The position numbers were made by a program, and so were the translations under genes. The notes below the pieces were generated by a model. The model searched no databases. It saw only the letters and a program-made list of their open reading frames with translations, and was not told where the DNA came from. A stretch of 64,000 nucleotides of DNA, from NCBI GenBank assembly GCA_035295665.1, contig DATGIQ010000544.1, positions 1-64,000 on the forward strand. The letters run 5' to 3'. Below are positions 19,775-29,931 of this stretch, piece by piece. This stretch comes from DATGIQ01 sp035295665 (GTDB lineage Bacteria; Planctomycetota; Planctomycetia; Gemmatales; Gemmataceae). The stretch's first letter is position 1. Every line of letters begins with the position of its first letter.

Positions 19775-20835
19775 GCACTCCCGAAGCCCTCTCGGTACTG
19801 GATCCCCCTAAAGCCCGCGCTCGCAGCGGCCGTTGGATGGACCTCTTATCGCTGGCCGGGCCTTATCTGGGCCTTCTCCTGGTCATCGTATTCTTCAGCC
19901 TGCTGATCGGGTTGACCGGTGGTCGGGTCGAGTCGTTTTTGAGTCTCGGCAATCTGAAGCTGGTGGCGGTGCAGGCGGCGATCTCTGCAGCGGTCGCGCT
20001 CGGCATGACCGTGATCATGATCAGCGGCGGGATCGATCTGTCGGTGGGCTATGTCGTCTCGCTGGCAACCGTGACGATGATGCTCGCTTACCGCTGGGCC
20101 GACGCCCACCCTGCCCTGCCGGGCACGCCGAGCATTTGGGCCATCGCAGCCGGGTTGGGCACCGGACTGCTGTGCGGCTGGACCAATGGGATCCTCATCA
20201 CCCGGCTCAAGGTGGTCCCCTTTGTGGCTACGCTCGGCATGATGGGAGCGGCGCGCGGCTTGGCGCAGTATCTTTCGAAGGGGACGCCGGTGTCGTTTCC
20301 TAACCCGGCGCAGCCACCGGCATGGGTGCCCTGGTTAGGACGGATTGACCCGGAACCGCCCTGGTTGGGGATTGGCCCCGCGGCCTGGAGCGTCTTGTTG
20401 CTGGCGGTCGCCGTGGCCATTCTGCTTCGCTACACCGTCCTGGGCCGCTATTGCTTCGCCCTTGGCTCCAACGAGGCGACCGCCCGCCTGTGCGGCGTTC
20501 ATGTGGAGCGGACCAAGGTGATCCTGTACACGTTGGCCGGGCTGTTGACCGGGTGGGGTGGGATTTTGCAATTCGCCCGTTCGCGGGCCGGACTGCACGA
20601 TGTCCAGGCCGGTTTGGAGTTGGAAGTCATCGCTGCCGTGGTCATCGGCGGCGGCAGCCTCAGCGGAGGCGAAGGGACGGTTACGGGGACGCTCGTGGGA
20701 GCTCTGATGATCACGCTGCTGGGCAACGGTTGCAGCAAGCTGGAATTGCCGGTGGAGTTTCGCTTCATCATCATTGGCATGATCATCGTCGTGGTCTCGG
20801 CGGTCAATATGTGGCGGCAACGGCAGCTGCGATGA
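19771..20835 (+). CDS. Sugar ABC transporter permease, RbsC/XylH type
   Basis: 354 residues, mostly hydrophobic, about eight to ten transmembrane segments. Family landmarks: ALGMTVIMISGGIDLSVG, NGILITRLKVVPFVATLGMM, GRYCFALGSNEATARLCGV, and VIGGGSLSGGEGTVTGTLVGAL. GTG at 19771 overlaps the ATPase stop by four bases and AGGAG precedes it. Together with the two upstream genes this makes a complete importer. The group II intron begins about 90 bases after its stop on the opposite strand. Confidence 0.93.
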   Translation: MSTPEALSVLDPPKARARSGRWMDLLSLAGPYLGLLLVIVFFSLLIGLTGGRVESFLSLGNLKLVAVQAAISAAVALGMTVIMISGGIDLSVGYVVSLATVTMMLAYRWADAHPALPGTPSIWAIAAGLGTGLLCGWTNGILITRLKVVPFVATLGMMGAARGLAQYLSKGTPVSFPNPAQPPAWVPWLGRIDPEPPWLGIGPAAWSVLLLAVAVAILLRYTVLGRYCFALGSNEATARLCGVHVERTKVILYTLAGLLTGWGGILQFARSRAGLHDVQAGLELEVIAAVVIGGGSLSGGEGTVTGTLVGALMITLLGNGCSKLELPVEFRFIIIGMIIVVVSAVNMWRQRQLR

Positions 20836-20968
20836 GGGACCACTGGGCAGCCCTGGCCGTGTGTTTGGATTTCCCATCAGGGACCTACGAAGTACTCCTG
20901 CGAACTGGCCAGGATGGCCCGTGAGTAGTCGGGTAGCGGGGAAGTATTGCTACGTCCCCGCCCCCTCA

Positions 20969-21002
20969 GAACTGGACGTGAGAGTTGCCCCTCATCCAGC
21001 TC
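20969..21002 (-). ncRNA. Group II intron domain V
   Basis: A 34-base hairpin that on the minus strand starts GAGCTGGATGAGGGGCAAC and ends CACGTCCAGTTC. It has the catalytic AGC triad at positions 2-4, a four-base loop and the two-base bulge expected in domain V, and it is followed by a second stem with a candidate branch-point A (domain VI, about 20930-20966). The catalytic core therefore looks intact. Confidence 0.85.
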
Positions 21003-21008
21003 GAGCGA

Positions 21009-22718
21009 TCACGAACGCCCCTCGCGGGACGCGGCCGCTTCTGTCCGTCGTTCCTGCACGTGGACCTGCCGATGGCAGTTGGCATGCATCAACTCCGTGT
21101 TATCCGCCGTGTCCGGACCGCCTCGGCTGCGCCATATTCGATGGTGGATCTGGCAGTCTTCCTCTGCGATGCGCAGGGGTTGATCACAGATCGGACAGCG
21201 TCCCTTTTGTTCCTTCCATAGGTATTCGATCCGGCTGCGGCCTGTCCGCGTTTGGGCCCGTTGCCAGCCCAGCCGTGCTTCCAGGTACAGTTCCCACTTC
21301 GGATCGTAGGGATTGACCTTGCTGCGGATCTTCACATAGCGAATGATCTTCACCTTCGCTGCGGCCATCAACTGGATCGGCCAGTCCCGGCCTTTCTGGT
21401 CGCGCAGCACGCCGGTGAAGATCCAGTGGCGATGTTCATCGCGCGGGAAGTATCTCCGCCTGAGCCACTTCCCGTTCTTCCTCGGGTGTCGACGCCGACA
21501 CCATCGCCACACCATCTGGAAGATCCGGTGGTCCACGCGCACAAAGGTGCGTTTGCTCGCCGCGTAACGGTGGTACATGGTCCAGCCTTTGATCTGTTGG
21601 TTCAGATGCCGGATCAGTTCTCCCGCCGTCAGGCTGCCTGAGTCATCGATCGTTTCCTGGATCTTGGACAGGAACGTCTTGACGCTTGACGCCGACGGCT
21701 TGGTCAGGACCTTGCCGTTGCGGTAACGCCGTACGTTCTGCCCCAAGAAGTCGAAGCCGTCCTCCACATGCGTGATCCTGGTCTTCTCGTGCGAGAGTGC
21801 GAGCCCTCGTTCCTTCAAGAAGTGAGCCACGAGAGGTTGGACTTGATCACGAAGGAGTTCCTCCGACGTGCCGGTGATCAAGAAGTCATCCGCATAGCGG
21901 ACTAGGTGGACCTTGTTCCTCCGTTGTTGCGTCGGCGTCCTGGCGAAGTGGTCCGCCAGAAGCCGTTGCAGTCCATCCAGGGTCCAGTTCGCCAGCGCGG
22001 GTGAGACAATCCCGCCTCGAGGTGTTCCCTCCGTGGTGACGAACCAGGCGTGCTTCTCCAGGAAACCCGCTTTCAACCATTGCCTAAGCACCTGCCGGTC
22101 CATGGGGACATACTCCAGAAGCCATTCATGGCTGATTTTATCGAAGCAAGATTTGATATCGCCCTCAAGAATCCATTCCGGACCGTGGTGATGGCTCAGC
22201 ACGATGTGTGTCTGTGCCATCGCATCAGCACAGCGGCGTTCACGCCGAAAGCCGTAGGAATGGCCGTCGGCGTGAGATTCTGCGATGGGATCAAGGGCGA
22301 GCAAGTACAGTGCTTGCATGGCTCGATCGGTCATGGTGGGAATCCCCAGACCGCGTCGCTTGCCGTTGCTTTTGGGAATGTACACCCGGCGGAGCGGTTG
22401 CGGTTGATAACCGTGCCGACGCAGGGCATCGAAAGCGGCCGACTTGGCCTCTGGTGTGTTCCAGAGAACTCCGTCCACACCAGGGGTCTTCGCACCCGAA
22501 TTACTGACAACTCGTAAGATGGCCAGAGCCCGGCCACCGAACGAGTGCGTGAGCAGATAAACCAGGGCCTTGACTTTGTTCCATCTGCTCTCCGCGACGG
22601 CCTTCACGATACGCGCCTGGAGCCGACGGACCGTACGCCAGACCTTCTTCCAGTTAATGGTGTGCCAGTCGGGCGTACATTCGGGAGCCGCACCAGCAAG
22701 CATTGCTGCCGCCGACAT
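21009..22718 (-). CDS. ltrA: Group II intron reverse transcriptase/maturase with HNH endonuclease
   Basis: 569 residues, full length. RT fingers and palm: [71 protein letters not shown], and [12 protein letters not shown], which carries the YADD catalytic site. The maturase X domain follows ([17 protein letters not shown]), and the C-terminus has a zinc-binding HNH endonuclease: [34 protein letters not shown]. It splices the intron and copies it into new sites. All key motifs are intact, so the element may still be mobile. Confidence 0.95.
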   Translation of the reverse strand: MSAAAMLAGAAPECTPDWHTINWKKVWRTVRRLQARIVKAVAESRWNKVKALVYLLTHSFGGRALAILRVVSNSGAKTPGVDGVLWNTPEAKSAAFDALRRHGYQPQPLRRVYIPKSNGKRRGLGIPTMTDRAMQALYLLALDPIAESHADGHSYGFRRERRCADAMAQTHIVLSHHHGPEWILEGDIKSCFDKISHEWLLEYVPMDRQVLRQWLKAGFLEKHAWFVTTEGTPRGGIVSPALANWTLDGLQRLLADHFARTPTQQRRNKVHLVRYADDFLITGTSEELLRDQVQPLVAHFLKERGLALSHEKTRITHVEDGFDFLGQNVRRYRNGKVLTKPSASSVKTFLSKIQETIDDSGSLTAGELIRHLNQQIKGWTMYHRYAASKRTFVRVDHRIFQMVWRWCRRRHPRKNGKWLRRRYFPRDEHRHWIFTGVLRDQKGRDWPIQLMAAAKVKIIRYVKIRSKVNPYDPKWELYLEARLGWQRAQTRTGRSRIEYLWKEQKGRCPICDQPLRIAEEDCQIHHRIWRSRGGPDTADNTELMHANCHRQVHVQERRTEAAASREGRS

Positions 22719-23339
22719 GTCTGCTTGTCTCCCTGAGTCGGTTTGCCGAGGTTCTCTCGTGACGGAACATCCGAGGGAAGTCAGCCCGCTTTCGCGACGC
22801 GGGGATGTCGTCCGTGGGCGGACTCACCCGCTATCCGGTCGATTACCGACCGGCGTTCGCTTCCTCCCTCATCCCTTCCCCGCCGCCTCATCGGCTCCCT
22901 TTGCAGTCGGCCTTCCCTCGCGGGGAGGCGACGGGGTTACTTCGTTCATCTCGTCGATCATTCCGGGGGAGGGTCGTGCCTTTCGGCCGGTGGCGCGTCG
23001 TCCGCGGCGGGAGACATTGCAACTCCCGTTCCTGGCCACGTACCTTTTTTTTGGTCCGAGCCTGACAGCATCTTTGGCTCGATTCTGTTTACGGCCTTTA
23101 TTAGCACTTCACCTGGGTTGACCCGACCCGGACTGCTGGCCCCCAACCGCCGTGATGCTGGCAGTCGCCGTGTCAGCTCGCGCATCCACAGCCGATCGAT
23201 TGGATCGAGGTTACGTTGTCCCCCAGGCTTCGGACCTCGCCGTTGCCGGCGACGCCCGCTGGGGTAGCAGACCGATGGCGGAACATCGGGTAATGTCGCG
23301 ACACCTCCTTTCAGGACGCATTACAGGTCGATGAGATGC

Positions 23340-23377
23340 TACGAATCGCACGCAATGGAACAGAAAACCGGTGTAAG
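23340..23377. repeat. Probable terminal inverted repeat remnant of a Tn3-family element
   Basis: The inner 25 bases, from about 23353 to 23377, match the inner part of the Tn3 terminal repeat (TGGAAC, then GAAAAC, then TAAG at 23374-23377). The outer end lacks the expected GGGG, so it is degenerate or my boundary is off. It sits just beyond the end of the transposase remnant, as in intact Tn3 elements. Confidence 0.45.
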
Positions 23378-23382
23378 GGGCG

Positions 23383-23514
23383 CTACGCCGCTAGGCCATC
23401 CCCCTGCTCAGGGTCGCGCAGCGGCCGGAGTTGCCCTTGCCGGATGGACTCCTTCAGGGCGAACTCGTAACGGCCCAGCACGTTGACGTGGTTGATCAGC
23501 AGCGGCGAGAGGGG
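23383..23514 (-). pseudogene. tnpA: C-terminal remnant of a Tn3-family transposase
   Basis: The last about 43 residues of a frame on the minus strand, ending at 23383, include SPLLINHVNVLGRYEFAL and IRQGQLRPLRDP. This is the typical end of Tn3-family transposases (HINLLGRYSF...GELRPLR). Everything upstream of about 23520 in this frame is unrelated and lies opposite the resolvase, so some 900 residues are missing. It is a relic. Confidence 0.7.
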
Positions 23515-23517
23515 TTC

Positions 23518-23901
23518 TACATCCTCTGGCCGGACCGCCTTTCCCGCCGCCGGCGTGACGGCGTGAACCTGCTGGCCGACTGGTGCGAGCGCGGGGTCCG
23601 GGTGGTGGCTGTGACCCAGCAGATCGACCTGAGCGGGGCGGTCGGGAGAATGCTGGCGAGCGTGCTGTTCGGTTTGGCGGAGATCGAATCGGAGTTCCAG
23701 CGCGAGCGGCAAGCGGCAGGGATCGCGGTGGCGAAGGAACGAGGTATTTATCGCGGTCGAGAAGGTGGCACGACCAAGGCTCCCCCCAATCGCGCCCAGG
23801 AACTCCGCGGCCGCGGCCTTACGGTGCAGGAGGTCGCCACGGCGCTGGGCGTCAGCCGGCGAACGGCCTTGCGGCATCCGGCAACGACAACCGTACAATG
23901 A
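23518..23901 (+). pseudogene. tnpR: Serine resolvase remnant lacking its catalytic N-terminus
   Basis: The frame contains DRLSR, then LLADWCERGVRVVAVTQQIDL, GRMLASVLFGLAEIESEFQRER, and a C-terminal helix-turn-helix (LTVQEVATALGVSRRTAL). These are the middle and end of a Tn3-type serine recombinase. The first 60-70 residues, with the catalytic Ser, are absent; upstream DNA is instead the transposase tail on the other strand. A deletion joining the two ends of a Tn3-like transposon explains this. Confidence 0.75.
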
Positions 23902-24036
23902 ACAAGGCTGCCGATAACACCTGTCCTCACGGATTGGTCCTGACACGGCAATGCTACGAGGGCAAGAACCCCAAACCGCGCCCACGGAGTTGGGCAAAAA
24001 CATTCCGTTCGAATCTTCAAGCGTCCGGTGCCACCG

Positions 24037-24612
24037 ATGAACGAGGTTACCCGCGTCCTGTCCGCCATCGAGGGAGGTGATCCCCACGCCGCCGAGCAGC
24101 TCTTGCCACTCGTCTACGACGAGCTGCGGCGGCTGGCGGCCGAGAAGATGGCCCAGGAAAGGCCCGGCCAGACCCTCCAGGCCACGGCGCTGGTCCATGA
24201 AGCCTACCTGCGGCTGGTGGACGAAGAGAAGGCCCAGCACTGGAACAGCCGCGGGCACTTTTTCGCCGCGGCGGCCGAGGCCATGCGGCGGATCCTCGTC
24301 GAGAACGCGCGCCACAAGAAGGCCCAGAAGCGGGGTGGGGCTCGGAAGCGGGTTGAGCTGGCGGACGCCGAATTAGCATCGCATTCGAGTCCGGAAGGGT
24401 TTCTGGTCCTGGATGACGCTCTCTCCCGGCTCGCCCGGGAGGACCCGGGCGCTGCCGGCGTCGCCAAGCTCCGTCTCTTCACTGGCCTGTCGGTCGAGGA
24501 GGCCTCCCAGGTATTGGGCATCTCTCGTGCAACGGCCTTCCGGCACTGGACTTACGCCCGCGCCTGGCTGCAGGCCCAGCTTCAGGAAGGGGACGCGCCA
24601 CAGCAGAAGTGA
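24037..24612 (+). CDS. ECF-type RNA polymerase sigma factor (planctomycete-type)
   Basis: 191 residues. Region 2 is LLPLVYDELRRLAAEKMAQERPGQTLQATALVHEAYLRL, a form common in the planctomycete and acidobacterial ECF subfamily, and region 4 is LRLFTGLSVEEASQVLGISRATAFRHWTYARAWLQ. ATG at 24037 is preferred to GTG at 24028. The kinase gene starts 76 bases downstream on the same strand. In this subfamily there is usually no anti-sigma factor, and activity is thought to be set by a linked Ser/Thr kinase; that link is inferred here from position. Confidence 0.92.
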   Translation: MNEVTRVLSAIEGGDPHAAEQLLPLVYDELRRLAAEKMAQERPGQTLQATALVHEAYLRLVDEEKAQHWNSRGHFFAAAAEAMRRILVENARHKKAQKRGGARKRVELADAELASHSSPEGFLVLDDALSRLAREDPGAAGVAKLRLFTGLSVEEASQVLGISRATAFRHWTYARAWLQAQLQEGDAPQQK

Positions 24613-24688
24613 ATTCCTTCGGCCTGGTTGAGACTCACGGAGCCGTTTTTTCGCACTGCCTATTGGAGGAGCAATCCGGAGACACGCC

Positions 24689-27600
24689 ATGAAGGACAAC
24701 GCGCAGAAAGTCCGAGCCATTTTCCTTGGGGCCATCGAGAACCACACTCCCAGCCAGTGGGACGGCTACCTCGACGAGGCCTGCGCGGGAGACCCAGAGT
24801 TGCGGCATCGTGTCGAAGTTCTGCTGCGAGCGCATCAACAACCCAACAGCGTGCTCGATTGTCCCGCCCCTGCTCTGGCCGGCACTGTCGATGAGCCGCT
24901 GACCGAGCGTCCCGGCACGGTGGTCGGCCTGTACAAACTGCTGGAGCAGATCGGCGAAGGCGGCTTTGGCATCGTTTTCATGGCGGAGCAGCAGCAGCCC
25001 GTCCGACGCAAGGTGGCCCTCAAAGTCCTCAAGCCGGGCATGGACACGCGCCAGGTGGTCGCCCGCTTCGAGGCGGAACGTCAGGCCCTGGCTCTCATGG
25101 ACCATCCCCACATCGCCCACATCTTCGACGGTGGTGAGACTACGTCGGGCCGGCCGTTTTTCGTCATGGAGCTGGTCCGCGGCATCCCCATCACGGAGTT
25201 CTGCGACCACAACCAACTGCCGGTGCGCGAGCGGCTGGAGCTCTACATCACGGTCTGCCAGGCGGTGCAGCACGCCCACCAGCGCGGCATCATTCACCGC
25301 GACCTGAAGCCTTCCAATGTGCTGGTGACGCTGCACGATGACAAGGCGGTGGTCAAGGTAATCGACTTCGGCATCGCCAAAGCCACCGGGCAGCAGTTGA
25401 CCGAGAAAACCCTGTTCACCAACTTCGCCCAGATGATCGGCACGCCCTTGTACATGAGCCCGGAACAGGCCCAGCTGAGCGGCCTGGACGTCGACACCCG
25501 CTCGGACATCTACTCCCTGGGCGTGCTCTTGTACGAACTCTTGACTGGCACGACTCCGTTCGACCAGGAGCGGCTGCGGACGGCGGCCTACGAGGAGATC
25601 CGGCGGATCATCCGCGAGGAGGAGCCGGCCAAGCCGAGTACGCGCATCAGCACGCTGGGCCAGGCCGCGACGGGGATGTCTGCCAACCGCCAGAGCGATC
25701 CCAGACGGCTAGCGCAACTTTGCCGCGGCGAGCTGGACTGGATCGTGATGAAGGCGCTGGAGAAGAACCGCAACCGCCGCTACGAGAGCGCCAGCGCCTT
25801 TGCCGCCGACGTGCAACGGTATTTGAATGATGAGCCGGTGCAGGCCTGTCCGCCGTCGGCGTGGTATCGCTTTCGCAAGTTCGCCCGGCGGAATAAGCGG
25901 GTGCTGGCCGTGGCAAGCTTGCTGTTCGCCATGCTGATGGTTGCGGTCGCGGTCCTCGGATTTAGCTACGTCCAGGTCCAGGAGGCGTTGCAAGACAAGA
26001 CCCAAGCCCTCCAGCGCGAGCAGGAGGCGTTGCAAGAGAAGACCGGAGCCCTCGAGCGCGAGCAGGAGGCCTTGCGACATACTGCCCGGTCCCTCGAACG
26101 TGAACACCAGACCTCTTATTACCAGCGCATCGCTTTGGCCGAGGGCGAGTGGTCAGCGAACAACCTCGACCGGGTAGAGCAATTGCTCGGCGCCTGCCCC
26201 GTTGACCTGCGCGGTTGGGAATGGCACTATCTGAAACGGCTTCGGCTGCCAAGCCTTGCCCCCTTACGCCATCCCACCGGTGTGTCCAGAGCGGTGTTCA
26301 GCCCCAACGGCCGGTGGATCGCTTCGGGTAGCTGGGACGGGATGGTCACGGTGTGGGACGCGATCAGCGGTCAAAAGCGGTTTGCCTTACAGGCCCACGA
26401 AGGAGCGGTCGACAGTGTGGAATTCAGCCCCGACGGGCGACGTCTCGTCACCGCCTGCAAAATAATCGCCAAGGTCTGGGACTTCGATCCCGAGCGCGCG
26501 GAGGTTAAGGATATCCCGCTCCATACCTGGACCGCACACCATTATAGGGTGGCGTTCAGCCCGGATGGACAGCGCCTCGCTTCCGCTGGGGACGATAAGA
26601 CCGTGCGGGTCTGGGACCTGGCCACGGGCCACGAGGTCTTCCCCCCTCTTCGCGGGCATGCCCAGCTTGTTTACTCGGTGGCGTTCAGCCCGGACGGGCA
26701 ATCCCTCGCCTCAGCCAGCGATGATAAAACCGTGCGAATCTGGGATGCAAAGACGGGCCAGGAAAAGTTGACCTTTCGCGAACATAGCGCAAAGGTCTCG
26801 TGCGTGGCCTTCAGCCCGGACAGCCAATGGCTGGCCTCGGGCACGGGGGGGATTGGGGACCCCAAGGCCGACAGCGAGCTGAAAGTCTGGGACCGGCGGA
26901 ACGGTGCGGTGGCCCTGACTCTGCGTGGCCACGTCGGGTGGATCAGGGGTGTAGCGTTCAGCCCTGACGGCCGGCGCCTGGTATCAGGAGGCAAATTCGA
27001 TGGCAACGTGAAACTCTGGGACCTGAAGACGGGTCAGGAGACCCTCACCTTGCGCGGACACCGCCACGGGGTCTTTAGCGTTGCCTTCAGCCCAGACGGG
27101 AACCGAATCGTGTCGGCGAGTTTCGACAGGAGCGTCCGCGTCTGGAACGCAACTCCCCTCGAAGGAGAAGAAGGTGAGGAGGTGCGCACGTTGCGCGGCC
27201 ACACAAGTGGGGTTCGGGGTGTGGCGTTCAGCCCCAACGGCCGGCGCCTCGCCTCGGTCGGAGATGATGGGACGGTTAGGGTGTGGGACCTCCAGCTCGC
27301 ACTGGCCGGGGATACGACGCCTTTGAAGATCCTTCCTGGTCATCTGGCTGGTGAGGGGAAAAATGTCGTGTTCAGCAGGGACGGTCGGTTCCTTGCCGCG
27401 GGCGGTGGGTGGCACCACCAGAACACCGGCCGACTAAGGGTTTGGGATACGACCATCTGGACGGAACTCTATACGAATCCCCCGGAGGGTTCCCCCGTGG
27501 CAGTCAGTCCGGATGGTCGCTACATCGCCGCGTGCTTCTTCGATACCATAGAAATTCTGGACTCGAGGACCGGCCTGAAAATCCATCCCCTTCACGGTCA

Positions 27601-28111
27601 TAGCGAGTTGATTCTTGGAATCGCGTTTAGTCCGGATCTTGCCTTCGCCCGCCTCGCCTCGGCAAGTCGGGATAGCACCGTTCGCATCTGGGACGTTAGG
27701 ACGGGCGAGGAAATCGTGGACCCCCTGGTTCACACCGACTTTGCGACATCGGTAGCGTTCAGCGGGGACGGCCGGCTCCTGGCTTCGGGGAGTGCGGATC
27801 GGATCGTCCGAGTTTGGGACGCCAACACCTGGAAGCTGCGGGGAGAACTGCCGGACTCCACCGGCGCGGTACAAAGCGTGGCGTTCCATCCCCAGGATGA
27901 CCGGGTGATCGCTTGGGGCAGTACCGATTCGACCGTGAAAATCGTGACCAAATGGGATGCCGCCACCAAGGAGATCCGTACTCTCCACGGCCATACGAGT
28001 TGGGTGGAGAGCGTGGCGTTCAGCCCCGACGGTGAATGGATCGCTTCGGCGAGCCTGGATGGGACCGTCAAAATCTGGCGCGTGCGGCCGTTACCGCTGG
28101 CGTCCGAGTAG
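24689..28111 (+). CDS. Transmembrane Ser/Thr protein kinase with 14 WD40 repeats
   Basis: 1140 residues. The kinase domain runs from about residue 80 to 380: glycine loop [10 protein letters not shown], Lys112 in [15 protein letters not shown] with Asp205, then DFG in VIDFGIAK and the APE-like SPEQ. A transmembrane helix follows at about 405-428, then a short coiled coil of EQEALQ-type repeats (about 430-470), then 14 blades of the type AFSPDGxxLASxSxDxTVRVWD, enough for two seven-bladed propellers. The kinase faces the cytoplasm and the propellers should lie on the other side of the membrane or act as a scaffold. It forms a pair with the ECF sigma factor. All catalytic residues are present. 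Confidence 0.93.
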   Translation: MKDNAQKVRAIFLGAIENHTPSQWDGYLDEACAGDPELRHRVEVLLRAHQQPNSVLDCPAPALAGTVDEPLTERPGTVVGLYKLLEQIGEGGFGIVFMAEQQQPVRRKVALKVLKPGMDTRQVVARFEAERQALALMDHPHIAHIFDGGETTSGRPFFVMELVRGIPITEFCDHNQLPVRERLELYITVCQAVQHAHQRGIIHRDLKPSNVLVTLHDDKAVVKVIDFGIAKATGQQLTEKTLFTNFAQMIGTPLYMSPEQAQLSGLDVDTRSDIYSLGVLLYELLTGTTPFDQERLRTAAYEEIRRIIREEEPAKPSTRISTLGQAATGMSANRQSDPRRLAQLCRGELDWIVMKALEKNRNRRYESASAFAADVQRYLNDEPVQACPPSAWYRFRKFARRNKRVLAVASLLFAMLMVAVAVLGFSYVQVQEALQDKTQALQREQEALQEKTGALEREQEALRHTARSLEREHQTSYYQRIALAEGEWSANNLDRVEQLLGACPVDLRGWEWHYLKRLRLPSLAPLRHPTGVSRAVFSPNGRWIASGSWDGMVTVWDAISGQKRFALQAHEGAVDSVEFSPDGRRLVTACKIIAKVWDFDPERAEVKDIPLHTWTAHHYRVAFSPDGQRLASAGDDKTVRVWDLATGHEVFPPLRGHAQLVYSVAFSPDGQSLASASDDKTVRIWDAKTGQEKLTFREHSAKVSCVAFSPDSQWLASGTGGIGDPKADSELKVWDRRNGAVALTLRGHVGWIRGVAFSPDGRRLVSGGKFDGNVKLWDLKTGQETLTLRGHRHGVFSVAFSPDGNRIVSASFDRSVRVWNATPLEGEEGEEVRTLRGHTSGVRGVAFSPNGRRLASVGDDGTVRVWDLQLALAGDTTPLKILPGHLAGEGKNVVFSRDGRFLAAGGGWHHQNTGRLRVWDTTIWTELYTNPPEGSPVAVSPDGRYIAACFFDTIEILDSRTGLKIHPLHGHSELILGIAFSPDLAFARLASASRDSTVRIWDVRTGEEIVDPLVHTDFATSVAFSGDGRLLASGSADRIVRVWDANTWKLRGELPDSTGAVQSVAFHPQDDRVIAWGSTDSTVKIVTKWDAATKEIRTLHGHTSWVESVAFSPDGEWIASASLDGTVKIWRVRPLPLASE

Positions 28112-28202
28112 GCGGCAGGAGAGCCCGCCGAGGGAGGTTCACCGTGGCGGCAAGCCGCTCGCCAAAAACGTAGAGCTGACTGACAACAGACCAGTGACAG
28201 AG

Positions 28203-28409
28203 AATCCAAGCGGCCGGTGCGTGTCCGCCGCCAAGCAGATCGCGCACCGGCCCGGCCTCGCCCGGCGTACGGTCTGCGCGCCGGGAGCGATGGTCCTTCC
28301 ATGATAACGCAGACCGGCTTGGCGAGGAACGGGGGGGCTCACGCCACCCCGCTCGCCAGAGATCTTAGGAGGTCCGATCATGTTTCTTGCGAACGTGTGG
28401 AGCCGCGTG
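28203..28409 (+). repeat. 207-bp leader repeat, copy 1
   Basis: Nearly the same sequence occurs at 29725-29931, about 87 per cent alike by eye over 207 positions with only compensating one-base gaps. It spans the ribosome site (AGGAGG at 28368-28373) and the first ten codons of the YWTD-repeat gene. Two stems are kept in both copies: GGCCGGTGCG with CGCACCGGCC, and GGTCTGCG with CGCAGACC. It may be a regulatory RNA leader or a duplicated promoter and start region. Confidence 0.8.
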
Positions 28410-29612
28410 AAGGTGCTTCTCCCATCCGCTGGGAAGGTTCCCTCCAGGCAACAGCTTCTGTGCGGCTGGGTGGTTCTGGGTCTTGTCGTTGGAGGAGTGA
28501 GCCGGGCCCAGTCCCAGTTTATGTACTTTGGCGAATATGGAAGCGGAGAGATCCGGCGTGCCAACCTCGACGGCTCCGGGCCAGTAACCCTCCTCAGTGG
28601 CCTGGGCCATGTTGTCGGGCCGGTGCTGGATCTTGCCGGCGGTCAGATGTACTGGGCCGAGGAGGGTGCCGGGGAAATAAGACGGGCCAACCTCGATGGC
28701 TCCGGCCAGAATACGCTCGTCAGCGGTCTCCCATCGGACCCTGATTTCCCTAGTTTTACGCCGCCCGTTTTGGACCTTACCCACGGCCAAATGTACTGGG
28801 CGGATAACAGCAACAGCGGCCCGGGGGACATCCGGCGGGCTAACCTGGATGGCTCGGAGCAGACGATCTTGCTGACCGGGCTCAATGAGCCTCGTGGTCT
28901 CACTCTCGACCCTACCGGCGGCCAGCTGTACTGGGCCGAGGGGGGGGCTAGCGCCAGGATCTGGCGGGCCAACCTCGACGGCAGCGGAGTGACGACTCTC
29001 CTCCAGGTGGTGGATGGCCCGTTTGCGGTCGCTCTCGACATTGCAGGCGGCAAGATATACTTTGCCAGCATTGGCGGCGACATTCAGCGCGCGAACCTCG
29101 ACGGCTCGGGCCAAGAAATCCTGGTCCGCAACCCCAATCCTGCTGGTATCGCTCTCGATCTTGCTGGCGGCATGATGTACTGGGCCAATCTTGATGGGGA
29201 CATCCGACGAGCCAACCTCGACGGCAGCGGAGAAGAAATTCTGATCAAGGGGCTAAGTGTTCCAGCGTTTATCGCTCTGGACCTCGGAGCGCCGGGGACG
29301 GCCGCCTACTTCACCGTTGCCGCTCCAGCCAGCGCCTCGGCTGGCACCCCCTTTGACATCACGGTCACCGCCTTGGACCCCTATGGCAACCCGGCCGTCG
29401 ACTACCAGGGCACCGTGACCTTTACGACCTCGGACACCGATCCAGGCATCGTCCTGCCGGCCGACTACACCTTCACGGCGGCCGACGCCGGAGTCCACAG
29501 CTTCACGGGCGGGGAGACGCTGATTACGTCTGGCGATCAAACCATCACGGCGACCGATACAGCGAGCGGGATGACGCGCACGGTGACGGTGACCGTCGTC
29601 GCCCCTGAGTAA
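28380..29612 (+). CDS. Secreted protein with YWTD-type beta-propeller repeats and an Ig-like domain
   Basis: 410 residues. The N-terminus has a signal peptide (LLCGWVVLGLVVGGVSRAQS, cut near residue 44). Residues about 46-295 contain seven units of about 40 residues, each with GxIRRANLDGSGxxTLL and DLAGGxMYWA, as in LDL-receptor YWTD/TolB-like propellers. Residues 300-410 form a beta-sandwich (FTVAAPASASAGTPFDITVTALDPYGN) like those in bacterial surface proteins. The start at ATG 28380 is supported by AGGAGG seven bases upstream. It lies downstream of the kinase after a 268-base gap that holds the repeat leader. Confidence 0.85.
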   Translation: MFLANVWSRVKVLLPSAGKVPSRQQLLCGWVVLGLVVGGVSRAQSQFMYFGEYGSGEIRRANLDGSGPVTLLSGLGHVVGPVLDLAGGQMYWAEEGAGEIRRANLDGSGQNTLVSGLPSDPDFPSFTPPVLDLTHGQMYWADNSNSGPGDIRRANLDGSEQTILLTGLNEPRGLTLDPTGGQLYWAEGGASARIWRANLDGSGVTTLLQVVDGPFAVALDIAGGKIYFASIGGDIQRANLDGSGQEILVRNPNPAGIALDLAGGMMYWANLDGDIRRANLDGSGEEILIKGLSVPAFIALDLGAPGTAAYFTVAAPASASAGTPFDITVTALDPYGNPAVDYQGTVTFTTSDTDPGIVLPADYTFTAADAGVHSFTGGETLITSGDQTITATDTASGMTRTVTVTVVAPE

Positions 29613-29694
29613 ACCGCACGCGGCGCCGCATCACGTAGGCCAGGCTTTCGAGCGTGACAGCCTTGCCCAGTGGGGTTGAATGTGTGGCGATTGC

Positions 29695-29714
29695 GTCAGC
29701 CTGGAAAGGCTGAC
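29695..29714. repeat. Short hairpin GTCAGCCT-loop-AGGCTGAC
   Basis: Eight-base perfect arms around a four-base loop, 82 bases after the stop of the YWTD-repeat gene. It could end that transcript or be a decayed member of a dispersed palindrome family. Confidence 0.4.
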
Positions 29715-29724
29715 CTACAACAAA

Positions 29725-29931
29725 AATCCAAGGGGCCGGTGCGTGTCCGCCGCCAAGCAGATCGCGCACCGGCCCGGCCTCGCCCCGGTGCCCGGTCTGC
29801 GCGCCGGGAGCGATGGTCTTTCCATGATATCGCAGACCGGCTTGGCGGAGAATCGGGGGCTCACACCACCCTGCTCGCCTGAATCCTTAGAAGGTCAGAT
29901 CGTGTCTCTTTCCAACGTGTCGAGCCGCGTG
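29725..29931 (+). repeat. 207-bp leader repeat, copy 2
   Basis: Partner of 28203-28409. It carries the ribosome site (AGAAGG near 29889) and the first ten codons of the next gene, beginning at the GTG at 29902. Because the gene following copy 1 starts with ATG at the matching place, this alignment also fixes the start codon here. The two conserved stems are present. Confidence 0.8.

Larger units (their letters stand above)
20928..23304 (-). mobile_element. Group II intron encoding a reverse transcriptase/maturase
   Basis: On the minus strand the element reads from about 23304 (GTGTCGCGAC, resembling the usual GUGYG 5' end) through some 580 bases of structured, non-coding RNA, then the protein gene 22718-21009, then domains V and VI, ending near 20928 (CCCGAC, fitting the usual AY end). 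Total length about 2.4 kb is normal. The boundaries are estimates: I could not confirm exon-binding pairing. The element lies in intergenic DNA between the importer and a degraded Tn3-like transposon, so it breaks no gene that I can see. Confidence 0.85.

Noticed and set aside
23383..24315. 310-codon minus-strand frame read as one protein
   Set aside because: Only its last about 43 residues resemble a known protein (Tn3 transposase). The rest is antisense to the resolvase and the ECF sigma factor.
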